Below, in pieces: positions 1 through 8,436 of a DNA stretch of 33,601 nt (the stretch's first letter is position 1; each line of letters opens with the position of its first letter). Source of the DNA: Actinomycetota bacterium (lineage in GTDB: Bacteria; Actinomycetota; Actinomycetes; S36-B12). A program made the translations under genes and the position numbers. The notes beneath the pieces were generated by a model. That model saw nothing but the letters and a program-made list of their open reading frames with translations, was not told the DNA's origin and did no database searches. The DNA lies in NCBI GenBank assembly GCA_016870515.1, contig VGBL01000024.1, positions 1 to 33,601 of the forward strand, read 5' to 3'.

Positions 1-454
1 CGGCCTCGCGGGCGATGTTGGTGATGGCCTCCTGATCGAGTCCGACCTGGGCGAGGATCTCCTGCTGAGTGAACGCCGTGCCGAAGGTCTGGTTGAACCA
101 GGCCAGGCCCGATGCCGCGAGGACGGGCAGACTCTCGACGATCTCAATGACCTGGTCGACGAGCAGCTTGCCGAAGGCGGCGAAGAAGGCGACCAGGAAG
201 AGGACGACGCCACCCATGACGATGAGCGTCGCCAGGCCGCGCCGCATGCGCTTGCTGAGTCGGTCCACCGCGGGTGCCATCGCGAGGGCGAAGAACCACG
301 ACATGAGCACGGTGAAGATGACGCCGCCGCCGTCTTCGAGCAGGAAGAGGATGAACAGGAAAATGAAGACCAGGGCCATGACGATAAATCCGGCCCGCCA
401 GATGAAGCCGGAACTCACCGGCCAGCGGCTGGGTTCGGGTGACCCGGTCGACAT
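1..454 (-). CDS. AI-2E family transporter (PerM/YdiK type), N-terminal part, cut by window edge
   Basis: Reading from an ATG at 452-454 on the minus strand gives about 151 codons open to base 1, so the C-terminal half lies outside the window. After a short polar N-terminus (MSTGSPEPSRWP) there are two closely spaced hydrophobic segments, then a basic loop (DRLSKRMRRG), another long hydrophobic segment, and the start of a soluble stretch (LLVDQVIEIVESLP). This order is typical of the AI-2E/PerM permease family, integral inner-membrane proteins of roughly 350 residues; the substrate is usually unknown. It follows the DUF4345-like gene by 28 bases. However, a TAAGGT box sits six bases before the ATG, so it probably has its own leaderless promoter. 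Confidence 0.8.
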   Translation of the reverse strand, partial: MSTGSPEPSRWPVSSGFIWRAGFIVMALVFIFLFILFLLEDGGGVIFTVLMSWFFALAMAPAVDRLSKRMRRGLATLIVMGGVVLFLVAFFAAFGKLLVDQVIEIVESLPVLAASGLAWFNQTFGTAFTQQEILAQVGLDQEAITNIAREA

Positions 455-460
455 GCCAGC

Positions 461-466
461 ACCTTA
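461..466 (-). promoter_or_regulatory. -10 box TAAGGT placed for leaderless transcription of the AI-2E gene
   Basis: On the minus strand the order is TAAGGT, six bases (GCTGGC), then ATG. A sigma-A-type -10 at this distance would start the transcript at the first base of the start codon. No clear -35 was found. Confidence 0.5.
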
Positions 467-482
467 CTCCGTGCGGTGGTGC

Positions 483-808
483 CTAACGAGCGACAAGGAG
501 GAGCCCGCCTCCGACAACCTCGATGACGAGGTAGAGCGCGGCCACCTTCGACATGGACCGGTCGATGGCGGCAGAGACGAGTCGACCGGCTGCCATGCCA
601 AAGAGCGCAATCGCGACCGTGAGGGCAATGCCTTCGCGCAGGTCGGTGTTGACGACGGCATAGACGAGCGCGCCAGCGATGGCAACCCGAAGCCCCCGTA
701 GACCGCGCGCACCTCGCTGCGCCCCTCCGGCGTCAGGGCGGGGATGCCGAACTGGCGCGTGACGACGGTGGGGGAGACGAGGGCGACGAGGATGACGGCA
801 CTCAACAC
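483..808 (-). pseudogene. DUF4345-like small membrane protein, broken by a single-base frameshift
   Basis: From GTG at 808 the frame reads a hydrophobic start, then FGIPALTPEGRSEVRAVYGG, a pattern I associate with DUF4345-type four-helix membrane proteins. After that the frame turns into Ser/Pro/Arg-rich nonsense. The neighbouring frame continues with convincing hydrophobic sequence (VAIAGALVYAVV, then LREGIALTVAIALFGMAAG, then ALYLVIEVVGGGLLLVAR) and ends at a TAG at 483-485. Restoring one G in either G run (complement of 693-697 or 686-688) rejoins the two halves into about 109 residues. The GTG overlaps the upstream hydrolase stop by 7 bases, so the gene is translationally coupled. It is either a real pseudogene or a homopolymer sequencing error. 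The family name is from recall and moderately sure; the frame switch is clear. Confidence 0.7.
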
Positions 809-1593
809 GCCCCCATCCTCCTCACTGCGTCAGCGACCGCATCGGGGGCCTCGAGGGGCGCGAGGTGCCCGCACTGAGCGATCACCTCGATGCGCGCCTG
901 CGATGCGAGTCTCGCCAACGGCATGGCACTCTCCACGGGATACAGCTTGTCCTGGTCGCCCATGAGGATCACCGTGGGCACCTTGAGCTGGAGCAGCACG
1001 TCGCTCAGGCCAAGGAACTGTGTCATCGTCGTGCGCACCGTGGTGGCGGCGGCTCGCTTGTCGTAGGAGGGGAAGGCGCTCACAAAGGCCTCGACCCGCT
1101 CCGGGTGCGCTGCCTTCGTCGGCTCCGCGAGCATGGCGCGCGCGACACCCCGGCCCCAGAATCGCGTCGAGCCCATCAGTCGCGTGCCGAGCACCTGCAT
1201 CCGGTGGCCGCCGAGACTCGGTGACATCGGCACGTTCGCCATGACCACCCCGATGACCCGCTCGGAGTGCCGCACTCCCACGTGCGCGGCGACCTGTCCT
1301 CCCCAGGAGCAGCCGACGACGATGGCCCGCTCGATGCCGAGCGCATCCATCACCTCGACCACGGCATCGGCGTACTCGCCCGGCTGGACGCCCTCCTTTG
1401 GCGCGTCGCTCTGCCCGAAGCCCGGGCCGTCGATGCGGATGCACCGCCATCCGTCGCCGAGCGCGTCGCGGAGCGGAGCGTAGAAGCGGTGATCGGCGAA
1501 GAGCGATGGCCAGCAGATGACGGCCACGCCTGAGCCCTCGTCGGCTAGGGCCAGTGTGCCGACCGATGTTGGGATGCGCCGGTCAGCTGGCAC
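802..1593 (-). CDS. alpha/beta hydrolase fold protein
   Basis: A 263-residue protein with the full alpha/beta-hydrolase layout: a strand followed by an oxyanion-type segment (residues 25-35), DGPGFGQSD at 55-63, the nucleophile elbow GCSWGG with Ser96, an acid at Asp213 or Asp215 (MGDQDKLYP), and the catalytic His243 in QCGHLAPLEAP. It probably hydrolyses a small ester, lactone or C-C bond; the substrate cannot be read from sequence. There is no signal peptide, so it is cytoplasmic. Its start overlaps the 3' end of the upstream epimerase gene by 11 bases, and its stop overlaps the DUF4345-like start. This places it in the middle of the MMPL-epimerase-hydrolase run and argues for joint expression. 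Confidence 0.88.
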   Translation of the reverse strand: MPADRRIPTSVGTLALADEGSGVAVICWPSLFADHRFYAPLRDALGDGWRCIRIDGPGFGQSDAPKEGVQPGEYADAVVEVMDALGIERAIVVGCSWGGQVAAHVGVRHSERVIGVVMANVPMSPSLGGHRMQVLGTRLMGSTRFWGRGVARAMLAEPTKAAHPERVEAFVSAFPSYDKRAAATTVRTTMTQFLGLSDVLLQLKVPTVILMGDQDKLYPVESAMPLARLASQARIEVIAQCGHLAPLEAPDAVADAVRRMGAC

Positions 1594-2512
1594 GGCGGTA
1601 GTGCTCGATGATCTGGTCGAGGATCTCGCCCCACGGCGTCGGCTCGAGGCCGAAGGTCACGCGGGCCGCACTGTCATCGACGACGAACGGTCGGTCGCGC
1701 TGGTAGGCGGTCTCGGAGAGCTCTCGGATGGCGGGGGAGAAGAGGCCGAGCAGCTTCACCATCGCGCCGGGCAGTGACTTGACCGGCACGTGCGGCACCC
1801 CCGCGGTGTCGGCCAGGTCGTCGACCACCTGACGCTGGGTGCGCGGGGCGTTGCTCGGCACGTGCCAGGCCCGGCCCCAACCCCGCTCAGCCCCAGCCAC
1901 GGTGACGAGCAGTCGCGCGGCGTCTGCAGGAGCCGTCCAGGTGTGCTCGGCGTTCACCGAGCCGATCAGGCTCACCGACTTGCCCCCGAGGATGCGAGGG
2001 ACGACGCGGCTCGATCCGATGAGCGAGTTGTCGTTGGCGCAGATGTAGTCCGAGCCGCGGACCTCGGTCGCTCGGATGCGCCCCGCGTCGTGCGCGGCCT
2101 TGGCGTCCAGCCACATCTGCGCGCGCACGCGACCCTTGGTGCCCGTCGCTGCGAAGGGCAGCGCCTCGGACATGGGCCCGGAGACGGGGCCGTAGCCGTA
2201 GAGGTTCGAGCAGATGGCGAGCATCGCTCCTGTGCGCTCGGCGTAGGAGAGCATGGCCGCCGCCAGGGGAGGCCAGTCCTGCGCCCAGCGGTGGTACGCC
2301 GGATTGGCGCAGTTGTAGATCGCCGAGGCCTCGGGAGCGGCCAGGAGGAGTGCGTCGACACTCGCGGCGTCGGTGGCGACGAGTCGCACTCCGGGCAGGT
2401 CCGGGCCCGAGCCGTGCCGCGTGACCACGACGACGTCCTGGCCGTCATCGGCCAGGAGTCGTGCGACCTCCGAGCCCACGGGCCCGGCTCCGACCACCAG
2501 GTGCGTGCTCAT
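1583..2512 (-). CDS. NAD(P)-binding epimerase/dehydratase-like protein (atypical SDR)
   Basis: A 309-residue protein with an N-terminal Rossmann fold: GAGPVG at residues 8-13 follows the first strand (THLVV) and an acidic/basic turn follows the second. The rest matches extended SDR/epimerase proteins (SNLYGYGPVSG near 102-112, TWTAPADAARLL and DPRVTFGLEPTPW-type C-terminal features). The usual Tyr-x3-Lys catalytic pair is not evident: the equivalent region reads QMWLDAK. It may therefore be an atypical SDR that binds nucleotide without classical catalysis. The ATG at 2512 has a GGGAGG ribosome site. It lies 21 bases after the MMPL gene and overlaps the hydrolase, in the same operon. Confidence 0.85.
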   Translation of the reverse strand: MSTHLVVGAGPVGSEVARLLADDGQDVVVVTRHGSGPDLPGVRLVATDAASVDALLLAAPEASAIYNCANPAYHRWAQDWPPLAAAMLSYAERTGAMLAICSNLYGYGPVSGPMSEALPFAATGTKGRVRAQMWLDAKAAHDAGRIRATEVRGSDYICANDNSLIGSSRVVPRILGGKSVSLIGSVNAEHTWTAPADAARLLVTVAGAERGWGRAWHVPSNAPRTQRQVVDDLADTAGVPHVPVKSLPGAMVKLLGLFSPAIRELSETAYQRDRPFVVDDSAARVTFGLEPTPWGEILDQIIEHYRRAS

Positions 2513-2533
2513 GTGATCCTCCCTGAGTGCGGG

Positions 2534-4732
2534 CTAGCCCTCGCGTAGCCCGACGCGCGCATGCAGTCGCTTGAGCGGGCCGGGTGCCCACCAGTTGGCC
2601 TTGCCCGCGATGCGCATGAACGCCGGCACGAGCAGTGCGCGCACCACGGTCGCGTCGAGCAGGATCGCCACCGTCACGCCGAGGCCGAGCTGCTTGATGT
2701 TGGTCGCCGAGCTCGTGAGGAACGATGCGAAGACGATGGCGATGAGCAGGGCCGCTGCCGTGATGATCCGGCCGGTGCGCTGCAGGCCGAAGGCCACGGC
2801 ATCCGCGGTGTCCATGCCGGAGTCGTGCTCCTCCTTGATGCGCGACAGCATGAAGACCTCGTAGTCCATGGACAGTGCGAAGGCGATGACACCGATGAGG
2901 ACCAGCGTCGGCAGATCCACCGTCCCCGTCACGGTGTAGTCGCCCGTGAGCCACTGCAGGTAGCCGTTTTGGAAGACCCAGACCAGCACACCGAGCGTGG
3001 CACCGAGGCTGAGCAGGTTGAGGACGAATGCCTTGATGGGGATGAGCACGCTGCCGGTGAAGAGGAAGAGGACGACGAGCGTGGTGAGGGCGAGCCACAG
3101 CAGCACGATCCAGACGCGATCGAGCACGCTGGAGGTCGCGTCGTCCCACTGGGCTGCGGTGCCGCCGACGAGGGTCTCCTGCGCGGGTGAGGGGAGCTCA
3201 CGGATGTCGGCGACGAGCGCGGCGCCCTCGGGATCGATCGGGCGCACGCTGCTGATTGCTTCCAGGCGCACGGCATCGGCGGTCGTCCACGTGGTGGGAT
3301 CGGGGTTCGGTGCGACCACGGCCCCGTCGACGACAACATCGGTTGGTGTGGTGACGCGCTCGACGTCGGGCAGGAGCGAGATCTCCTCGGCATAGGCGAG
3401 GACGTCGGCATCGCTCGACGGCTCGCGCAGGATGATGTTGTGGGGCGCGCTCTCGTTGCCGGGGAACCGCTCCTGCAGGACCTGCCCGGCGGCCGCGGCC
3501 GGGTGATCCGGCGGCAGGGCACGCTCGTCCACCTGGCCGAACACGGCGCCGAGTGCTGGCGCAGCCAGCACGAGCAGGAAGGCGACCGTGGCGACGAGCA
3601 CGGGCCACGGATAGCGCATGACGAAGCGCGCGATGCTCGCCCACATGCCCGTGTCCTTGGGCGCGAGATCGCCGCGGCGCACCTTGAGGCGGTTGACGTT
3701 GCGGCCGAGGATGGCGAGCAGCGCGGGGATCGCGGTGAGCGCGCCGGCGATCGCCAGAAGGCTGACGGCGATGCCGGCGTAGGCGAAGGATTTGAGGAAG
3801 TACTGCGGGTAGATCAGCAGCGCGGAGAGCGCGAGGGCGACGGTGATCCCCGAGACGAACACCGTCTTGCCCGCGCTTCCGACGGTGGCGGCCACGGCAT
3901 CGGGCACGCTCTTGCCCGCGGCGAGCTCTTCTCGGAAGCGGCTGATGATGAGCAGCGAGTAGTCGATGCCGAGCGCGAGGCCCAGGCCCGTGACGAGGTT
4001 GAGGGAGAATACCGACACGTCGGTGACGGTCGACACGATCCACAGGGCGAAGAACGAGCCAAGGATCGTCCCGCCCGCGACCAGGAACGGCAGCCCCGCC
4101 GCCACGACTGATCCGAAGACGAAGAGCAGGATCAGCGCGGTGATGGGGATGGCGATGGACTCGGCACGTGCCAGGTCGCCGGTGATGGTGGTGGTGAAGG
4201 CATTGCCGACGACGTCACCGCCGAACGCATAGACGATGAGGTCGCCCTGCTCACCCGTGTAGGTGTCGACGATGTCCGTGCTGATCTGCGCGGTGTCGGC
4301 ACCGTCCTCGGCGTACACCAGTGCACGCGTGGTGATGCCGTCCTCGCTGAGCAGCGATGGGGCGCCGCCGGTGGACCAGTAGGACACGACCTCGGACACT
4401 CCGCTGACCTGGTCGATGTCCTCGAGCAGCTCCTGGGCCTGCGTCGCTGCAGCGTCCACGCCGTCGGGAGACTCGATGGCCAGGACGACGACGGGATCGC
4501 GCGCGCCGAACTCCTCTGCCAGTGCGGCGGCCGCGCGAGCAGAGTCGCTAGCGGGGTCGTCGAAGCCCTCGCTCTGCATGGCGCCGAAGACGCGCACGCC
4601 GAAGACACCGACGATCACGAAGACGACGAGGTAGCCGATGAGCACCGGCCAGCGGTGGCGCGCCACCCACCCGCCAAGGCGGTAGAAGGCCGGAGCCTTC
4701 ACGTCACTCGTCACCTGGACGGTCCCTGTCAT
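2534..4732 (-). CDS. MMPL family transporter (RND superfamily)
   Basis: A 732-residue inner-membrane protein with the MMPL plan: one N-terminal helix (29-50), a periplasmic/porter domain (about 55-190), a five-helix bundle, a second porter domain (about 400-525) and a second helix bundle. The proton-relay Asp-Tyr pairs of MMPL proteins are present: GIDYSLLI (Asp257-Tyr258) and SMDYEVFML (Asp623-Tyr624), each followed by the usual SR(F/I)xEE segment. Relatives export lipids, glycolipids or small hydrophobic compounds. It is first in the run with the epimerase, hydrolase and DUF4345-like genes, which hints that these modify or move the same hydrophobic substrate (inference). The ATG at 4732 has a distant GGGGAG; no cleaner start was found. 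Confidence 0.92.
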   Translation of the reverse strand: MTGTVQVTSDVKAPAFYRLGGWVARHRWPVLIGYLVVFVIVGVFGVRVFGAMQSEGFDDPASDSARAAAALAEEFGARDPVVVLAIESPDGVDAAATQAQELLEDIDQVSGVSEVVSYWSTGGAPSLLSEDGITTRALVYAEDGADTAQISTDIVDTYTGEQGDLIVYAFGGDVVGNAFTTTITGDLARAESIAIPITALILLFVFGSVVAAGLPFLVAGGTILGSFFALWIVSTVTDVSVFSLNLVTGLGLALGIDYSLLIISRFREELAAGKSVPDAVAATVGSAGKTVFVSGITVALALSALLIYPQYFLKSFAYAGIAVSLLAIAGALTAIPALLAILGRNVNRLKVRRGDLAPKDTGMWASIARFVMRYPWPVLVATVAFLLVLAAPALGAVFGQVDERALPPDHPAAAAGQVLQERFPGNESAPHNIILREPSSDADVLAYAEEISLLPDVERVTTPTDVVVDGAVVAPNPDPTTWTTADAVRLEAISSVRPIDPEGAALVADIRELPSPAQETLVGGTAAQWDDATSSVLDRVWIVLLWLALTTLVVLFLFTGSVLIPIKAFVLNLLSLGATLGVLVWVFQNGYLQWLTGDYTVTGTVDLPTLVLIGVIAFALSMDYEVFMLSRIKEEHDSGMDTADAVAFGLQRTGRIITAAALLIAIVFASFLTSSATNIKQLGLGVTVAILLDATVVRALLVPAFMRIAGKANWWAPGPLKRLHARVGLREG

Positions 4733-4799
4733 GTGGGTCAGCTCCCCGAGGTCGTGGTGGTTGCCGGACGGCTTCCCCGCGCGAGCAGCCAGATGCCGG

Positions 4800-5108
4800 T
4801 CGCCAGGCTACGTGATCGTCACCGTGCTTCCCGCCTCACTAGGCCAGGGCATCGCGCTGCTCGTCGCCTACGTCATCGGGCTCTGCGGCACCCTGCTCGC
4901 CATTGCCCTGCTTGGGCAGCGGCTTATCGGTGCGGCTCGCTGGGCCGCGGACCCGCACGGATGGTTCCGACGCGGCCTTGGGTGGATCTTCATCCTGGTG
5001 GGAATCGCCATCATCGCCGGATGGGATAAGGACCTACAGACCTGGGTGATTGAGAACTCGCCCATCCGTCCCTGGGAACTCGATTCGGAGTTCATTCCTC
5101 AGGGTTGA
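4800..5108 (+). pseudogene. C-terminal remnant of a CcdA-like cytochrome c biogenesis membrane protein
   Basis: About 100 codons encode two hydrophobic segments (VIVTVLPASLGQGIALLVAY and GLGWIFILVGIAIIAG) separated by a basic cytoplasmic loop, WAADPHGWFRRG. They end in DKDLQTWVIE and an acidic tail. From memory, these loop and tail motifs belong to the C-terminus of actinobacterial CcdA/DsbD-type thiol-redox membrane proteins. The upstream part with the redox cysteines and first helices is missing: the frame before base 4800 (Trp/Pro/Arg-rich) shows no family signal and runs into the MMPL promoter region. A GTG at 4812 could allow translation, but a two-helix stub is unlikely to carry electrons. 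It appears to be left over from a rearrangement that placed the MMPL operon here. Confidence 0.65.
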
Positions 5109-5115
5109 CGCGCCT

Positions 5116-5595
5116 CTACGCCCCCACGTCGGCGGGCGTGCCGCCGGTGATGCGCACCAACTCATCGAACGACGTCGGGAAGACGTAATGCGGGTGGCCG
5201 CCGGCCGCCCACACCTCATCGAACTCCGCGAGGTCCAGATCCACGATCGTGCGCAGGGGAGCGGGGTGGCCAATCGGTGCGACACCGCCAATGGCGAAGC
5301 TCGTCACCGCGCGTACGTCGTCGGCCGTTGCCTTGCCCACCTCGTCAACACCGAGAATGGCGGCGACTTTGGCGGTGTCGACACGGTGGCCGCCCGAGGC
5401 GACCACGAGCACCGCCTGCCCGTCGGCCATGAAGATCAGCGACGACGCGATCTGCGCGGGCACGATCCCGAGCGCATCCGCCGCCTCCTTGGCCGTGCGC
5501 GCCGAGTCATCGAGACGGCGTACCTGACCTGAGACCCCTGCGGCGGCGAGCGCCTCGCGCACGCGGATGACGGATTCCTGCTCCTGCTCAAACAT
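5116..5595 (-). CDS. YbaK/EbsC-family aminoacyl-tRNA deacylase-like protein
   Basis: A 159-residue protein spanning the whole YbaK/ProX-type domain. Family signatures seen are TAKEAADALG (34-43), VVASGGHRVDTAKVA (64-78) and the glycine/proline loop IGGVAPIGHPAPLRT (about 102-116). Family members hydrolyse mischarged aminoacyl-tRNA in trans. In well-studied members a Lys in the motif IVKSLVF is important for activity; here the motif is IASSLIF with Ser51 at that place. Many actinobacterial homologues also lack the Lys, so activity or substrate may differ. The gene is alone, convergent with the CcdA remnant (stops 8 bases apart). The ATG at 5595 has no obvious ribosome site. Confidence 0.88.
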   Translation of the reverse strand: MFEQEQESVIRVREALAAAGVSGQVRRLDDSARTAKEAADALGIVPAQIASSLIFMADGQAVLVVASGGHRVDTAKVAAILGVDEVGKATADDVRAVTSFAIGGVAPIGHPAPLRTIVDLDLAEFDEVWAAGGHPHYVFPTSFDELVRITGGTPADVGA

Positions 5596-5701
5596 GGGGC
5601 GTCACAACTCCCAGAAGGAATGGAGGGTGCAGACAGTGGGAAAGACCTTCACGTCGCACCTTCCGCTGGGCCGTCCTGACGGAGACTACTGGCTTTGGGT
5701 C

Positions 5702-7129
5702 CTAGCGCTTGACGGTGGTCGACTTCAACAGTTTCAGGGAGAAGTAGTCTCGAGCAGTGAGCGTCTTGCCTGTCGGTGCGTGGACCCAGTGGGTGACTTC
5801 GTCGTATCCGTAACTCTTGACCCCGGCGGGTACCTCAATGCCCTGATTGAGCGCCTGCGGGAATGCCTCTAGCAGTCCATCGAATATGGCGATCAGCATC
5901 TGGCACCCAAGGTCACCTGATCCGGTCACCTTCCATGCCGCACTCTGGAGTAGTCGGATGCGTAGCGTCCCATCGAGGTCGGTGCCTCCCACTTGATAAG
6001 GGAACGAGCCACCGGTCACGTTGGCGGAGCCCACCTGCGCCCACCCATCATCAGCATCATCATCAGCTTGCCAGCACGGGACGTTGGTGGCGTTGCTAAG
6101 AGTGAGCGGACCCCTGTCTTCACTCGTGATCTTTCCGAATTCCGCGTCGAAGGTGACCGGCCCCGTATCCATCGTGAGGTAGTCGCCGTTGTCCAACTCA
6201 ATTGAGGAACGCCAGCGGAACGAATACGTCTCCACGCAGCCGAGCGGGCGACGTCCCAGGTTGAGGGCCGCGGCAGCCGCCGCTGCCTCTCCCATGTCCT
6301 TCTGACTGGGCTCTGGTTCAACCCCCAAGAGCATCATGGCCATGGCTGCCTTGAAATAGCAGTTGACGGTCTGCTTGGTGTGTCGGCATCTCGAGCGGTT
6401 GTACTCGTTGTACGACCGCTTTGCCACCTCGCGCGCCTTGGCAAACATTGACTCGCTCGTGGACTCATCCCCGCCGAGCAACTGCAGTTGGGCGGCAAGA
6501 CGTAGCCAGTCGCCGATCGTCTGAGCCTGTCCGCCAGCCCCACTCTCGGCAAACTGCTTCATCACGGCCCGGGCCTTGTCAAGCGCCTGGGCCGCCAGAT
6601 CATCGTTGCCGAGCAGCTCGGCCTTGGCGCCAAGGGCAAGAGCGAATGGCACGTCGGATGGCAGGTCAAAGTCACTCAAGCCGAATCCAGAACACGCATC
6701 GGCGAGCCGTGGCTTTTGCCGGAGCGCGGTCGCATCGGCCTCGGGGACAGAGATCCCTTCGATTGCTCCGGACAGGTAGTCGAGTGCGGTCTGGGTGTCT
6801 CCTGCTTCGAAGTAGGTCTGAATCTCATCGAGGAGCGACTGCTCCCATTCCGCCACGGGCATAGTGCAGACACTGGGGGCGTTCTCGTCTGCCAGCGAGT
6901 TGGCTAGCGCTTGAGCGCGCGCAGGCCCGGCGGGGCGGGGCTTCTTGGCTTTGCCGACCACAATCGGCACCCTCGCGGCGTTTGCCACGTCAAACGCGAG
7001 GGGAACCGCATCAATGCACGCAGCTGCGGCGGGCGTTGCCGCGACAGAAGCGGTTTGCGTTGCGTGGGCAGCCGGGACCAGGCCAATGGCCAGGGCGGAC
7101 GCTGCTGTCAGGACCAGGATGTGACGCAT
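5702..7129 (-). CDS. secreted protein of unknown function with helical-repeat middle
   Basis: I do not recognise this 475-residue protein. The chosen start is ATG at 7129, which puts a good Sec signal peptide first (MRHILVLTAASALAIGL, cleavage after an AHA-type site around residue 23). An in-frame TTG at 7153 would add eight residues before it. The mature part has a Pro/Ala linker, then an all-helical region (about 90-270) with TPR-like pairs (YFEAGDTQTALDYL, LLGNDDLAAQALDKA, LLGGDESTSESMFAKA). A beta-rich C-terminal half follows, with several Cys (for example RRPLGCVETYSF and VPCWQADDDADDG), suggesting disulphides outside the cell. Its base composition looks visibly less GC-rich than the neighbours, so it may be an accessory or recently acquired gene. 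It is downstream of the MFS gene with a 77-base gap. Confidence 0.75.
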   Translation of the reverse strand: MRHILVLTAASALAIGLVPAAHATQTASVAATPAAAACIDAVPLAFDVANAARVPIVVGKAKKPRPAGPARAQALANSLADENAPSVCTMPVAEWEQSLLDEIQTYFEAGDTQTALDYLSGAIEGISVPEADATALRQKPRLADACSGFGLSDFDLPSDVPFALALGAKAELLGNDDLAAQALDKARAVMKQFAESGAGGQAQTIGDWLRLAAQLQLLGGDESTSESMFAKAREVAKRSYNEYNRSRCRHTKQTVNCYFKAAMAMMLLGVEPEPSQKDMGEAAAAAAALNLGRRPLGCVETYSFRWRSSIELDNGDYLTMDTGPVTFDAEFGKITSEDRGPLTLSNATNVPCWQADDDADDGWAQVGSANVTGGSFPYQVGGTDLDGTLRIRLLQSAAWKVTGSGDLGCQMLIAIFDGLLEAFPQALNQGIEVPAGVKSYGYDEVTHWVHAPTGKTLTARDYFSLKLLKSTTVKR

Positions 7130-7206
7130 GGTGCCCCCAGTGGTGCGTGCCAATTCTCAGACAACAGTGTGATCCCCGCATGAGGGGTTAGGCAAGGTGA
7201 AGGGGC

Positions 7207-8436
7207 CTACGCGTCGATGTCGTGGATGCTCTTCACCATCAGAACGCCGAGCGCCACGATGGTCATGAGCACCCATAGGCCCAGTAGCACCGGCATCACG
7301 CCCGTCCGCTCGGCGATGACGCCCGTGGCGAGCATGAAGATCGGCGGCATCGCATAGAAGAGTGAGGTCTGGATCCCGTACACCCGTCCCTGGGCATCGG
7401 GCTCCACGCGGCGCTGGACAACCGTGTTCATCAGCGGCTGCATCGGGCCCCACGCGAGCCCGATGGCGAAGCCCGCACCCACCATCAGCGGTAGCGGTGG
7501 CAGCAGGGCGACCGGCAAGTAGAAGACGATAGTCGCGACGAGTACGCCGCGCGCGATGTTGAGGCGCGTTACGCGCTTCGACAGCCACCCGTAGCCGAAC
7601 GCGCCGATGATGGTGCCACCCGATAGGGCTGCGAGGACGAGGCCGAGCGCCGTCGGCTCATCGAACTCGACGAAGTGGGCCGGCAGCAGCACCGACTCGG
7701 TGGGCAGGTAGATCGAGCCGAGGATCGTGACGGCGAGGATGAGCGCGCGCAGGGCGTGGTCGTTCCAGATGATCTTCACGCCCATGACGGCGTTCTGCCA
7801 GGCGCTCGGGTGGGCCTCGCCCGACTCCTCGCGCGCCGCCTTGGCCTCCTGGCCCGCGTCGCCGACATGCAAGAAGACGATGAGGATCGCCGAGACCACG
7901 AAGAGCACGAAGGGCACCCAGAACGCCGAGACAGGCCCGAGCGTGGCGATGAGGAGCGAGCCGACCAGCGGGCCGATGACCCACCCGATGCTGAAGACGC
8001 CCTCATGGATGCCGTTGAGTCGCGTCACGCCCATGCCGCTGGCCTCGGCCACGTCAGGGATGAGGGCCTTGCGCGCGGTGTAGCCGGCGGGATCGAAGAC
8101 GGCACCGAGCATCGCCAGGCCGATGATCCAGGCGATGTTGAGATCGGTGAAGAAGGCCACGATCGGGATCGCGGCGGCCGAGATGGCCGACAGGATGTCG
8201 GAGATGATGCTGACGATGCGCCGACCGAAGTGATCGACGGCCCATCCCGACAGCGGGGCAGCGAGGAATCCCGGAAGTGCGGAGATGGCCACGACGAGTC
8301 CGGCCGCCGCCACCGAGTCGGTGCGGGCGAGCACGAGCCAGGGCACGACGATCGTGACCACGCCGTTGGATATGCCCGACAGCAGGTTGGTGACCTGGAG
8401 CAACCCGATGGGGCCCCAGCGGATGCGCGAACTCAT
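7207..8436 (-). CDS. MFS transporter (drug/metabolite efflux type)
   Basis: A 409-residue inner-membrane protein with about 12 hydrophobic segments and a charged central loop (GDAGQEAKAAREESGEAHP) between the two six-helix halves. The MFS motif A is present after helix 2: SGWAVDHFGRR at residues 63-73. Helix 5 has a GWVIGPLVGS-type motif C, suggesting an exporter. Its ATG overlaps the P450 stop in an ATGA, so the two are translated from one message. A P450 coupled to an efflux pump points to oxidation and export of a small molecule or xenobiotic (inference). Confidence 0.92.
   Translation of the reverse strand: MSSRIRWGPIGLLQVTNLLSGISNGVVTIVVPWLVLARTDSVAAAGLVVAISALPGFLAAPLSGWAVDHFGRRIVSIISDILSAISAAAIPIVAFFTDLNIAWIIGLAMLGAVFDPAGYTARKALIPDVAEASGMGVTRLNGIHEGVFSIGWVIGPLVGSLLIATLGPVSAFWVPFVLFVVSAILIVFLHVGDAGQEAKAAREESGEAHPSAWQNAVMGVKIIWNDHALRALILAVTILGSIYLPTESVLLPAHFVEFDEPTALGLVLAALSGGTIIGAFGYGWLSKRVTRLNIARGVLVATIVFYLPVALLPPLPLMVGAGFAIGLAWGPMQPLMNTVVQRRVEPDAQGRVYGIQTSLFYAMPPIFMLATGVIAERTGVMPVLLGLWVLMTIVALGVLMVKSIHDIDA

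Noticed and set aside
5567-5872. 101-residue plus-strand reading frame
   Set aside because: It overlaps the YbaK start and the 3' end of the secreted protein gene, has no ribosome site and no family signal.
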